A stretch of DNA of 15,323 bases from Ilumatobacteraceae bacterium (GCA_030728545.1 JANQZQ010000043.1:18708-34030), one strand, 5' to 3'; counted from the stretch's first letter, positions 1 to 7,281 are shown. Numbers and translations: made by a program. The notes: generated by a model from the letters alone, not told the origin.

Positions 1-537
1 GGCATGGTGGACCAGTTACTGATCGGTGGTGGAATGTGCTTTACGTTTCTCGCTGCACAAGGCCATCCGATCGGCGATTCATTGTGCGAACGCGACCAAG
101 TGGATCACTGTGCAGCATTGCTCGCTAAGTATCCGACGATTTTGCTGCCCGAAGACATCATCGGGCTTGATGCCGACGGGGTGTACGCCACTTTTGGACG
201 ACGGCTTCCCGCAGGTGCCAAGGGCATGGATATAGGGCCTGGCACGGCGGCAGCATTTACTGATGTCATCATGGATGCCCGCACCGTGTTATGGAATGGT
301 CCGATGGGCGTGTTTGAAGACGCACGTTTTGCCAAAGGAACCCGTACTGTTGCTCAGGCAATGGCTGACAGCAAAGCATTCACCGTGGTCGGCGGCGGCG
401 ACTCGGCGGCAGCGATGGCCGAGTTCGGGCTTGCAGATGAAGTGAATCATGTTTCCACGGGTGGGGGAGCGTCACTCGAGTACTTGGAGTTTGGTGATCT
501 TCCTGGCTTACATGCGCTACGCGAGGCACCACGTTGA
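1..537 (+). CDS. pgk: Phosphoglycerate kinase, C-terminal part (5' end outside window)
   Basis: Cytosolic glycolytic enzyme that interconverts 1,3-bisphosphoglycerate + ADP and 3-phosphoglycerate + ATP. The reading frame is open from base 1, so the start lies upstream; 178 residues of the C-terminal nucleotide-binding domain are present, a little under half of a usual ~400-residue protein. Visible family motifs, in order: GGGMCFTFL near the left edge, DIGPGT, WNGPMGVFE (nucleotide/phosphate contacts), GGGDSAAA, and HVSTGGGASLEYLE near the end, which carries the glycine-rich phosphate-binding loop. The usual ending 'LEYLEG-x-LPG' reads LEYLEFGDLPG here, a small variation. The stop overlaps the TTG start of tpiA by 3 nt, indicating translational coupling in a glycolytic operon. 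Identification is secure. Confidence 0.97.
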   Translation, partial: GMVDQLLIGGGMCFTFLAAQGHPIGDSLCERDQVDHCAALLAKYPTILLPEDIIGLDADGVYATFGRRLPAGAKGMDIGPGTAAAFTDVIMDARTVLWNGPMGVFEDARFAKGTRTVAQAMADSKAFTVVGGGDSAAAMAEFGLADEVNHVSTGGGASLEYLEFGDLPGLHALREAPR

Positions 538-1355
538 GCAGCGCATCATCCACCACCTCACATAAAGCATCAGGCACGAACCGCGTGCCGTTGATCAGTG
601 GCAATTGGAAGATGAATCACCACCACTTCGAAGCAATTCAGTTCATTCAGAAATTGGCTTACCTGTTACAGAAACAGGATTTCGACGAAGTCGAAGTCAG
701 CGTGCATCCACCGTTCACCGACCTGCGGAGTCTGCAGACGCTGATTGATGCTGACCAACTTCGCTTTAAGTTGGGTGCCCAAAATTGTCACTCTGACGAC
801 AAGGGCGCTTTCACCGGAGAAATCTCGCCAGTGTTCTTGGCCAAACTTGGTGTGCAGTACGTCATCGTCGGCCATAGTGAGCGGCGCGAGATGTTCGGCG
901 AGACCGACGACTTTGTCGCTCAAAAGGTGGCGAGCGTGCTCAAGCACGGGATGTTCCCGATTTTGTGTGTTGGCGAGACGTTGGCCGAACACGAATCCGG
1001 TCTCACCCTTGACAAAGTAAGGCGTCAGGTGCGTGCCGGGCTCGATAAACGCTCGAGCGATCAAGTGAAGTCGATGGTGATCGCGTATGAGCCCATTTGG
1101 GCAATTGGCACCGGCAAGAATGCTTCCCCCGATCAGGCCCAAGAAGTGGCCGCGGCTATTCGCGAAGAAGTGGCAACCCTGATCTCGCGACCAGCTGCCG
1201 AGGCCATTCGCATTCAATATGGGGGCAGCGTCAAAGCGGGCACGATTGCCGACATCATGCGTCTGCCCGATGTTGATGGCGTCCTGGTGGGCGGGGCCAG
1301 TCTCGACCCCACCGAGTTTGCTCGCATCGTGCAGTACCGCCACCACAGCGGCTGA
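534..1355 (+). CDS. tpiA: Triosephosphate isomerase
   Basis: Interconverts dihydroxyacetone phosphate and glyceraldehyde 3-phosphate in glycolysis; cytosolic, normally a dimeric TIM barrel. With the TTG start at 534 the protein has 273 residues. Catalytic residues are visible: N24 and K26 in GNWKMN, H114 in VGHSERR, E186 in AYEPIWAIGTGK (followed by the loop-6 lid), and the phosphate-binding YGGS at 229-232. I chose TTG 534 because a GAGG Shine-Dalgarno lies at 523-526, 7 nt upstream, and the start overlaps the pgk stop. This gives about 17 extra residues before the usual N-terminus. GTG 585 is an alternative that would give the standard length of about 256 residues but has only a weak ribosome site. 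The 117-nt gap downstream separates it from the transporter genes. Confidence 0.97.
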   Translation: MSSASSTTSHKASGTNRVPLISGNWKMNHHHFEAIQFIQKLAYLLQKQDFDEVEVSVHPPFTDLRSLQTLIDADQLRFKLGAQNCHSDDKGAFTGEISPVFLAKLGVQYVIVGHSERREMFGETDDFVAQKVASVLKHGMFPILCVGETLAEHESGLTLDKVRRQVRAGLDKRSSDQVKSMVIAYEPIWAIGTGKNASPDQAQEVAAAIREEVATLISRPAAEAIRIQYGGSVKAGTIADIMRLPDVDGVLVGGASLDPTEFARIVQYRHHSG

Positions 1356-1432
1356 GGCACCTCACCAGATGGGAAAACCCTATGGTGCGAACAATGTCAC
1401 AAGTAGCGAGTAGCGTGGGCGTGTCATCAACT

Positions 1433-1445
1433 GGGTGTGACACCC
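1433..1445. promoter_or_regulatory. Perfect palindrome upstream of the binding-protein gene, possible operator
   Basis: GGGTGT-G-ACACCC is a perfect inverted repeat around one central base, ending 27 nt before the start of the transporter binding-protein gene. A related half-site GTGTCA occurs at 1421-1426, paired with TGACAC at 1438-1443, and TGTCAC occurs a little upstream near 1395. The one-base centre makes an RNA hairpin unlikely, so a DNA-binding site for a dimeric regulator is more plausible. No known operator consensus is claimed. Confidence 0.35.
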
Positions 1446-1472
1446 CACCTATTCGACGGGGAGGTCGAATTC

Positions 1473-3224
1473 ATGAAGAAACGAAACAAGGCGACTCGTG
1501 TCGCTGCGTCGCTGTTTGCGGTCTCACTGATCGTGGCAGCATGTGGCGGAGACGATGCCGACGATTCCGGTGATGCCGACGACTCAGCAGTAGAGGAGCC
1601 CGCAGCAGAAGCTGTGGCGTATCCAACACTCGCTGAGTGCGCTGACGTCACCTACGACTACACCTACACGCCACCAGCCTCTGCTGGCATGACGGTGACA
1701 TACGACATTGCTCCAGAAGCAGTGTGGGAAGACGGCTCGGCCATTACGGCTGCCGACTTCGCTGCTACTTGGCAAGCTAACCTCAACACACCGGGGGCGC
1801 TTGCCACCTCGGGTTGGGATCAGATTGACTCGGTGGAAGCCGGTTCGAGCGACAAACAAGTTGTCGTCGAATTCAAGTCCGTCTACGGCCCGTACAAGAC
1901 TCTGTTCGATGGCTTGATCAAGGCTGCATCGGTGGAGAACACATCAGACATCTCGGCAGACTTTGCCGACTTCCTCAGTTTCTCGGGTCGTCCGTGGAAG
2001 ATGAAGTCGTGGAGCCCAAGCCAAGTGGTGTACGTTCCCAACGACAAGTACTGGGGCGACGACAAGGCTGTCACCAAAGAATTGGTGATGGTGCCGTTGG
2101 CTGACCAAGACACTGAAGTGGCTGCAATCAAGGCCGGCGAAATTGACTTCGCATATCCGCAGTTCTACGGCGGTATCGAAGAGGCATATGCCGACCCGAA
2201 CATTACGTTGAAGAAAGAGTTTGGTGGTGACTTCGAAGGCTTCTATTTCCAGGCCAAGTGTGGTCCGTTCGCCAATCCAATCTTCCGCGAAGCGTTCTCT
2301 AAGTCGATTGACCGTGATGCATTGTTCCAGCAGATCTACGTTCCGCTTGGTGGCGAATCGCCACTTGAGTGTGGACCAATAATCCCTGGGCCATTCTGTG
2401 ATGGTGATGAGTTTGCTGGTTCATACGATCCAGCAGCTGCCGAAACCTTGCTGACCGAAAACGGTTGGACCAAGGGCGGCGACGGCTTCTGGATTGACCC
2501 AGCAACGGGTGAAGCACCAGATGTTCGTTGGATCATCAACTCGGGCAACGTGCGTCGTGAGAACACCCAGGCCTATTTGATTCCGTTGCTCACCGCAGCG
2601 GGTTTCAAGGTTCGTGCCGACAACTGTGATGCTGCTTGCTATTTCCAGCAGCGCCTCCCAGCCCTCGACTACGACATGGCTATGTACATCAATACAGCAC
2701 CACCAGACCCCAGCTCTCTGACGCCTAGTTTCACTTGTGATGCCATTCCGACCGCAGCTAACAACAACCAGGGCCAGAACAGCTCGGGCTGGTGCAACGC
2801 TGAGGCCTCGGACTTGCTGCACGACGCAGACTTTGAGCCAGACGCAGCCACACGCGCCGAGCTGATTAAGGGTGCCTTGCGTTTGATGGCAGCCGACAGC
2901 ATCATGTTGCCGTTGTTCCAGTTCCCCAAGTCGGGTTTCTGGCGCACGGACAAAGTTGGTGGCCCGGTTGACGCTGAGCTGCGTAACTACACCTCATTCA
3001 TCAACAACCACTTGTGGACTGACCTCGACGGTGACGGCAAGATCGTTATCGGCGCAGAACAGTGGCCAGAGTGCTTGAACCCGGTGACAGAGTGTGCAAA
3101 CTCATCATGGATGGTGTGGACAACGATCAACCAGGTGCTGCCTGGTGCGTTTGCTACAACCAATGATGGTGCATACGTAGTAACCAACTTGCTGACTGGC
3201 GAACCAACAGTCACCTTGAAGTAA
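1473..3224 (+). CDS. Family-5 (peptide/solute) ABC transporter substrate-binding lipoprotein, apparently circularly permuted
   Basis: Extracytoplasmic, membrane-anchored receptor that delivers a peptide or similar solute to the permeases encoded next. ATG 1473 was chosen: GGGGAGG lies at 1458-1464, 8 nt upstream, and a lipoprotein signal follows at once (KKR start, hydrophobic stretch 10-23, lipobox VAA-C24). A longer GTG start at 1437 would bury the signal peptide. Residues 27-46 are an acidic low-complexity linker. The SBP family 5 core begins at about residue 73 (VTYDIAPEAVWEDG, then ITAADF). It contains the usual W..G..V.V.N..YWG segment and a C-terminal lobe ending near YTSFINNHLW. Residues 524-583 (IVIGAEQWPECLNP onward) resemble what is normally the mature N-terminus of this family, placed here at the C-terminus. 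The mature length of about 560 residues is normal. There are many cysteines, so disulfides are possible. The substrate cannot be told from the sequence. Confidence 0.9.
   Translation: MKKRNKATRVAASLFAVSLIVAACGGDDADDSGDADDSAVEEPAAEAVAYPTLAECADVTYDYTYTPPASAGMTVTYDIAPEAVWEDGSAITAADFAATWQANLNTPGALATSGWDQIDSVEAGSSDKQVVVEFKSVYGPYKTLFDGLIKAASVENTSDISADFADFLSFSGRPWKMKSWSPSQVVYVPNDKYWGDDKAVTKELVMVPLADQDTEVAAIKAGEIDFAYPQFYGGIEEAYADPNITLKKEFGGDFEGFYFQAKCGPFANPIFREAFSKSIDRDALFQQIYVPLGGESPLECGPIIPGPFCDGDEFAGSYDPAAAETLLTENGWTKGGDGFWIDPATGEAPDVRWIINSGNVRRENTQAYLIPLLTAAGFKVRADNCDAACYFQQRLPALDYDMAMYINTAPPDPSSLTPSFTCDAIPTAANNNQGQNSSGWCNAEASDLLHDADFEPDAATRAELIKGALRLMAADSIMLPLFQFPKSGFWRTDKVGGPVDAELRNYTSFINNHLWTDLDGDGKIVIGAEQWPECLNPVTECANSSWMVWTTINQVLPGAFATTNDGAYVVTNLLTGEPTVTLK
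1554..1589 (+). repeat. Two-copy 18-nt tandem repeat in the lipoprotein linker
   Basis: Two adjacent 18-nt units (1554-1571 and 1572-1589), both beginning GATGCCGACGA, encode DADDSG and DADDSA just after the lipidated cysteine. It is probably a replication-slippage expansion of a flexible acidic tether between the lipid anchor and the folded domain. Confidence 0.6.
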
Positions 3225-3232
3225 CAACGGAC

Positions 3233-3248
3233 GTCGTCGCAAGACGAC
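3233..3248 (+). other. Small hairpin with GCAA tetraloop after the binding-protein gene
   Basis: GTCGTC-GCAA-GACGAC forms a perfect 6-bp stem with a GNRA-type tetraloop, starting 9 nt after the binding-protein stop codon. It has no T-tract, so it is unlikely to terminate transcription. It may stabilise the 3' end of the upstream message or fold together with the terminator that follows. Confidence 0.45.
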
Positions 3249-3260
3249 ACTCGTGCGATG

Positions 3261-3294
3261 CGCGGGTCCTGCTTCGGCAGGGCCCGCGTTTCGT
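3261..3294 (+). terminator. Rho-independent-type terminator between binding-protein and permease genes
   Basis: CGCGGGTCCTGC, a TTCG tetraloop and GCAGGGCCCGCG (3261-3288) form a 12-bp stem with one G-U pair, followed by a short T-containing tail (TTTCGT). The stem is strong and the loop very stable, but the T-tract is poor, so partial read-through is likely. Its position inside a transporter operon fits the common pattern of making more binding protein than membrane components. Confidence 0.75.
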
Positions 3295-3334
3295 CGTATA
3301 AGGGCATCTGTTGGTAATAAATTTCTACAAGTTG

Positions 3335-3351
3335 CACCGAAAAATTCGGTG
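3335..3351 (+). other. Hairpin in the leader of the first permease gene
   Basis: CACCGAA-AAA-TTCGGTG is a perfect 7-bp inverted repeat with a 3-nt loop, ending 30 nt before the GTG start of the permease gene, in an AT-rich stretch. It could be an mRNA structure affecting translation or an operator for a separate permease promoter. No convincing -35/-10 pair could be fixed here. Confidence 0.4.
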
Positions 3352-3381
3352 ATGTGCATTTGCAAACGGTAGTTTTGCTGC

Positions 3382-4356
3382 GTGCTGAGGTTCATCGTTC
3401 GCCGTCTCGCATGGTCGATTCCGACGCTATTTTTTGTGACCTTTCTGGTGTATATCGCTTTGCGAATTGGCACCGATCCAGTGGAGAGCTATAAGCGAAT
3501 TAACCCGCGTGTGACACCAGCAAAGATTCAGCAGTACATCGAGGTGAACGGCCTGGATCCAAATTATGTGCGCGGATATTTTCAGTGGCTGGTTAACTTT
3601 GTCACCTTGGATTGGCCGCGCAGCATCAAAGGCTCGCGCGAAGTTTGGCCCCAGCTCAAAGACGCGCTGGCCAACACGTTGCGTCTTGGCGCTGCAGCCA
3701 GCACGGTAGGTATCTCTGTTGGCTTGCTGCTCGGAATCTTTGCCGCCTTGCGACCAGGCGGACGCCGTGACGTCACGGTCAACACCGCAGCATTTGTCGG
3801 CATCTCGATTCCGCCGTATGTGTCAGCCATCTTGTTGCAGTTGCTGTTTGCGGTGTATTGGAGCCGGTGGTTTGGCTCCACGTTGTTTCCCACCTCGGGG
3901 GTGTATCCACCGGGGCACACGGGGTTCAACTTGGTGTTGATGCTCAAGCACATGGTGTTGCCCACCAGCGTCGTGGCGATTCAGATCATTGCGGTGTATG
4001 CGCGTTACATGCGGTCGTCATTGCTTGATGTGCTGAGCAGTGAGTACATGCGTACCGCGCGGTCAAAGGGTATTAGTGAACGGCGGGTGTTGTTCAAACA
4101 CGGTCTGCGTAACGCGTTGATTCCGGTGGTGACGATAGCGGCGCTGGATGTGGGGGCGATCGTGGGCGGCTTGATCATTACGGAGAACATCTTCAGTTAC
4201 CCAGGTATGGGTAAGTACTTCCTCTCGGCTTTTGGTGAGGGCGACTTTCCCTTGTTGATGCCGTGGATGGTGCTTATCGTGGCTTCGGTGTTGGTATTTA
4301 ATCTGCTGGCAGACGTCTCCTATGCCTGGCTCGACCCAAGGATCCGACTTGACTGA
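3382..4356 (+). CDS. Peptide-type ABC transporter permease (DppB/OppB family)
   Basis: Integral membrane protein forming half of the importer's translocation path. The 324 residues show the DppB/OppB plan: TM1 near 8-28 (LAWSIPTLFFVTFLVYIAL), a long external loop, then five further hydrophobic segments ending in SYAWLDPRIRLD. The cytoplasmic EAA loop that docks on the ATPase is clear from about E221 (EYMRTARSKGISERR..., then HGLRNALIPV). The start is GTG 3382, supported by the hydrophobic N-terminus typical of the family; no strong Shine-Dalgarno is seen. It follows the binding-protein gene across a 157-nt gap holding a terminator and two other hairpins, so its expression is probably lower than or separate from that gene. 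Its 3' end overlaps the next permease gene. Family assignment is firm; the substrate is unknown. Confidence 0.95.
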   Translation: MLRFIVRRLAWSIPTLFFVTFLVYIALRIGTDPVESYKRINPRVTPAKIQQYIEVNGLDPNYVRGYFQWLVNFVTLDWPRSIKGSREVWPQLKDALANTLRLGAAASTVGISVGLLLGIFAALRPGGRRDVTVNTAAFVGISIPPYVSAILLQLLFAVYWSRWFGSTLFPTSGVYPPGHTGFNLVLMLKHMVLPTSVVAIQIIAVYARYMRSSLLDVLSSEYMRTARSKGISERRVLFKHGLRNALIPVVTIAALDVGAIVGGLIITENIFSYPGMGKYFLSAFGEGDFPLLMPWMVLIVASVLVFNLLADVSYAWLDPRIRLD

Positions 4357-5272
4357 CGAACTTCTCCTACCCACGGTTTCGCCGCGACGGATGGCCTTCA
4401 ACCGCTTTGTTGGTCACCGCGCAGCCGTGGCGAGTGTGTTCGTGCTGGGCACCATGGTGTTGTTCGTGGCACTCTCGCCGTTGACGGCTCGCTATGGGGT
4501 CAATGAAGCCGTGCAGGCTCCGCCCAACTACTTCCTTTCGCCACGGGCCAATGCCTGGCTAGGCACTGACGACATTGGTCGAGATTTGTACAGCCGACTG
4601 ATCTACGGAGTGCGAGTTTCGCTGATTATTGGGTTCTTTTCGGCAATCATCTCAGTAGTCATCGGGTGTGTGGTGGGTGCAGTGGCTGGTTTTCGTGGCG
4701 GAAGATTTGACGACATCACCATGCGAGTCACCGACTTGTTCCTGGCGTTTCCATTTCTGGTCACACTGCTAGTGATGCGCAACATGCTCGGTGCAATTGA
4801 CTGGCTGCGCCCCGTCATGGGTGACATTTCGTCGGTGCGCTTCATCATTCTGCTGTTTGCCATCTTCGGGTGGATGGGTGTTGCACGTATCGTGCGCGGT
4901 CAAGTGCTCGCGTTGAAGGAACGAGAGTTCATCGAAGCCGCGCGTGCGGTGGGAGCCACTCGGTGGTATATCGTGCGTCGGCATTTGCTGCCCAATTCTG
5001 TTGGACCGATCATGGTGGCCCTTACCTTTTCTGTGGTTTCGGCAATTATCGGCGAAGCCACTTTGGCGTTCTTCGGCTACGGCCCGCAAGCCGGCGCCGG
5101 CGCCACATCGCTGGGTATCTTGGTTGGCCAAGCCAAGGGGGCAGTCAACACCGGGTTCTGGTGGCTGGCGTTGTTCCCATGCTTGGTGCTCGTCACCATT
5201 GCGCTCTCGATCAACTTCATTGGTGATGCATTGCGCGATGCAACTGACCCGCGGATGCAAAAGGACGCGTGA
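4349..5272 (+). CDS. Peptide-type ABC transporter permease (DppC/OppC family)
   Basis: Second membrane subunit of the importer, partner of the DppB-type protein. Visible features: an N-terminal cytoplasmic stretch with TM1 following RFVGHRAAVASV; the family hallmark LGTDDIGRDLYSRLIYG then VRVSLIIG; an EAA loop around E196-A-A (EFIEAARAVGATRWY then HLLPN); and the conserved C-terminal NFIGDALRDATDPR. I favour TTG 4349: AAGGA lies at 4338-4342, 6 nt upstream, and the start overlaps the previous stop by 8 nt, as expected for translational coupling. ATG 4322 is an in-frame alternative that adds nine residues and a 35-nt overlap but lacks a good ribosome site. The product is about 307 residues, normal for the family. 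The next gene begins on this stop codon. Confidence 0.94.
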   Translation: MTDELLLPTVSPRRMAFNRFVGHRAAVASVFVLGTMVLFVALSPLTARYGVNEAVQAPPNYFLSPRANAWLGTDDIGRDLYSRLIYGVRVSLIIGFFSAIISVVIGCVVGAVAGFRGGRFDDITMRVTDLFLAFPFLVTLLVMRNMLGAIDWLRPVMGDISSVRFIILLFAIFGWMGVARIVRGQVLALKEREFIEAARAVGATRWYIVRRHLLPNSVGPIMVALTFSVVSAIIGEATLAFFGYGPQAGAGATSLGILVGQAKGAVNTGFWWLALFPCLVLVTIALSINFIGDALRDATDPRMQKDA

Positions 5273-6243
5273 TGTCTGAGTCCATCCTGCAGATCCGTGA
5301 TCTGACCGTTACCTTTGCCACGCCACTCGGGCCGTTGGTTGCCGTGCGAGGCGTTGATCTGGATGTTGGTGCCGGGGAGCTGGTGGCAGTGGTGGGTGAA
5401 TCAGGCTCGGGCAAGTCGGTGAGTTTTCTCGCAGCCATGGGGCTGTTGCCGTCAACAGCAACTGTGCAGGGTTCCGTCATGCTCGACGGTGTGCAGTTGG
5501 TAGGGGCGAGTGCTAAGCAAATGCGCTCAGTCCGCGGCCGTTTGCTGTCGATGATTTTTCAAGATCCGCTGTCAGCGCTCAACCCTGTGCACCGCATCGG
5601 CGCTCAGATATCAGAGATGTTGCGGGCTCATCAAAAAATGAGTGAGCGGGCGGCGCGCGCCCGGGCCGTGGAGCTGTTGGAGGTCGTGGGGATTCCGCAG
5701 CCAGGTGACCGTGCGATGCAGTATCCGCACGAATTTTCAGGCGGTATGCGCCAGCGTGTGGTGATTGCCATGGCCATCGCCAACAGCCCGAAAGTGTTGA
5801 TCGCCGATGAACCAACCACAGCGCTCGACGTCACCGTGCAAGCCCAAATTTTGGAAGTCATCCAAAAGGTGCAGAAACAGTTCGGTACTGCAGTGGTGCT
5901 CATCACCCACGATCTTGGGGTGGTGGCGCGGGTGTGCGACCGAGTCAATGTGATGTATGCCGGGCGCTTTGTAGAGCGGGCGGCAGTATCTGACTTGTTT
6001 GACGCACCCACGCACCCCTACACGCGCGGGCTGCTGGCATCGCTCCCGCAGGCAGGCAAGGAGCGCTTGGTACCGATCGTTGGGTTTCCACCGAACATGT
6101 TGCGTCCGCCGTCGGGTTGTGCCTTTCGGGCTCGCTGCGCAGATGCCATCAGTGACTGCGAGCACGCCGTGCCTGAATTGCGCGCAGTTGGTGCTGCGCA
6201 GAGTGCCTGTATACGAGCAGCAGAATTGATGCAGCCACGATGA
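5272..6243 (+). CDS. Peptide-type ABC transporter ATP-binding protein (DppD/OppD family)
   Basis: Cytoplasmic ATPase that powers the importer, pairing with the DppF-type protein encoded next. All ABC motifs are present: Walker A GESGSGKS (K48), Q-loop FQDPLSALNP, signature FSGGMRQR (155-162), Walker B LIADE (D179, E180), and switch histidine H213 (LITHDLG). The C-terminal extension typical of oligopeptide ATPases follows, with APTHPYTRGL and a four-cysteine pattern C-x5-C-x6-C-x16-C. ATG 5272 was chosen over GTG 5269 because AAGGA at 5261-5265 then stands at 6 nt; it shares one base with the permease stop. Length is 323 residues, normal. The end overlaps the next gene by 4 nt (ATGA), so the two ATPases are probably made together. 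Confidence 0.96.
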   Translation: MSESILQIRDLTVTFATPLGPLVAVRGVDLDVGAGELVAVVGESGSGKSVSFLAAMGLLPSTATVQGSVMLDGVQLVGASAKQMRSVRGRLLSMIFQDPLSALNPVHRIGAQISEMLRAHQKMSERAARARAVELLEVVGIPQPGDRAMQYPHEFSGGMRQRVVIAMAIANSPKVLIADEPTTALDVTVQAQILEVIQKVQKQFGTAVVLITHDLGVVARVCDRVNVMYAGRFVERAAVSDLFDAPTHPYTRGLLASLPQAGKERLVPIVGFPPNMLRPPSGCAFRARCADAISDCEHAVPELRAVGAAQSACIRAAELMQPR

Positions 6244-7256
6244 CGCAACCAGAAATCACGACACCAGTGGTAACGCCGGCTGCGGGCGGCGCTTTACTCA
6301 GTGTGCGCGGACTGGTGAAACAGTTTCAGATGAAAGCCGTGCGCGGCATGACTGGGCGCAAGCGGGTGGTACAAGCTGTCAGTGATGTTTCATTCGACGT
6401 AGCACCTGGCGAAACCCTGGGTTTAGTAGGTGAGTCGGGTTCAGGTAAGACCACAGTGGGCCGATGTGTTCTGCGGTTGATTGAACCCACCGCAGGTCAG
6501 GTGATGTTTGAGGGAGTGGATCTTGCCAAGTTGAGTTTTGAAGAGCTGCGTGTAGTTCGTCGAAGAATGCAGATCGTATTTCAAGACCCGTACGCCTCGC
6601 TTGATCCAAAGATGACCGTAGGTGCATCGATTGCCGAACCGCTCGTGGTGCAGGGTGTGGGCGGTGACCACAACGAAAAAGTCGTGAGCCTGCTCGAGTT
6701 GGTGGGCTTGTCCGCTGATCATGCGCGAAGGTTTCCGCACGAGTTTTCTGGTGGGCAGCGTCAACGCATCGGAGTCGCGCGGGCCTTAGCGCTTGACCCA
6801 GCACTGATCGTGCTTGACGAGCCGGTGTCGGCCCTCGATGTGAGCATTCAGGCCGGTGTAGTGAATTTGTTCAATGATCTGCAAGCGCGGCTCGGAATGT
6901 CATACATTTTTATCGCTCATGACTTGTCGGTGGTTCGCCATACGGCCGATCGAGTAGCGGTGATGTATTTGGGCAAGATCATGGAGATCGGTGACGCAGA
7001 AACGGTGTATGAACACCCGACGCATCCGTATACCAAAGCCTTATTGTCAGCTGTGCCACTGCCGAACCCACGAGTTGAGCGCAGTCGCAGTCGTATCATG
7101 CTCGAAGGTGATGTGCCATCGCCCGTGAACCCACCATCTGGCTGTCGATTCCGTACCCGTTGTTGGAAAGCCACTGACCTCTGCGCTATGCAAGAGCCTG
7201 TCCTCGAGGTGCGGTCTCACGGCCAGCTGTCGGCTTGTCATCACCCTGAGGAGTAA
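6240..7256 (+). CDS. Peptide-type ABC transporter ATP-binding protein (DppF/OppF family)
   Basis: Second cytoplasmic ATPase of the importer. Motifs: Walker A GESGSGKT (K70), Q-loop FQDPYASLDP, signature FSGGQRQR (from 169), Walker B LIVLDE (D193, E194), and H227 (FIAHDLS). An EHPTHPYTKALL segment follows, then a C-terminal cysteine set C-x5-C-x6-C-x17-C that closely parallels the one in the preceding ATPase. The FQDPYASLDP Q-loop and the roughly 35-residue segment before Walker A (QFQMKAVRGMTGRK) are characteristic of the OppF/DppF branch rather than the OppD branch. ATG 6240 overlaps the upstream stop by 4 nt; no separate Shine-Dalgarno is evident, so coupling is expected. The 338 residues are normal. 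secG begins 25 nt downstream and may be cotranscribed. Confidence 0.96.
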   Translation: MTQPEITTPVVTPAAGGALLSVRGLVKQFQMKAVRGMTGRKRVVQAVSDVSFDVAPGETLGLVGESGSGKTTVGRCVLRLIEPTAGQVMFEGVDLAKLSFEELRVVRRRMQIVFQDPYASLDPKMTVGASIAEPLVVQGVGGDHNEKVVSLLELVGLSADHARRFPHEFSGGQRQRIGVARALALDPALIVLDEPVSALDVSIQAGVVNLFNDLQARLGMSYIFIAHDLSVVRHTADRVAVMYLGKIMEIGDAETVYEHPTHPYTKALLSAVPLPNPRVERSRSRIMLEGDVPSPVNPPSGCRFRTRCWKATDLCAMQEPVLEVRSHGQLSACHHPEE

Positions 7257-7281
7257 TCGGTCGTCTCGGTAGGCTGTGCGG

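Noticed and set aside
666..1346. 226-codon open frame on the minus strand opposite tpiA
   Set aside because: It lies wholly antisense to a well-conserved enzyme gene, has no recognisable motif or ribosome site, and reflects codon bias of tpiA.
1353..1364. TGAG-GCAC-CTCA mini-hairpin at the tpiA stop
   Set aside because: Only four base pairs and no T-tract, so it cannot be supported as a terminator.
1437..1472. Earlier GTG start for the binding protein
   Set aside because: It would place 12 residues before a clear lipoprotein signal peptide, and the good ribosome site (1458-1464) serves ATG 1473.
4322..4348. ATG 4322 as start of the second permease
   Set aside because: Possible but less favoured: no Shine-Dalgarno and a 35-nt overlap, whereas TTG 4349 has AAGGA 6 nt upstream. 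Either start gives the same core protein.
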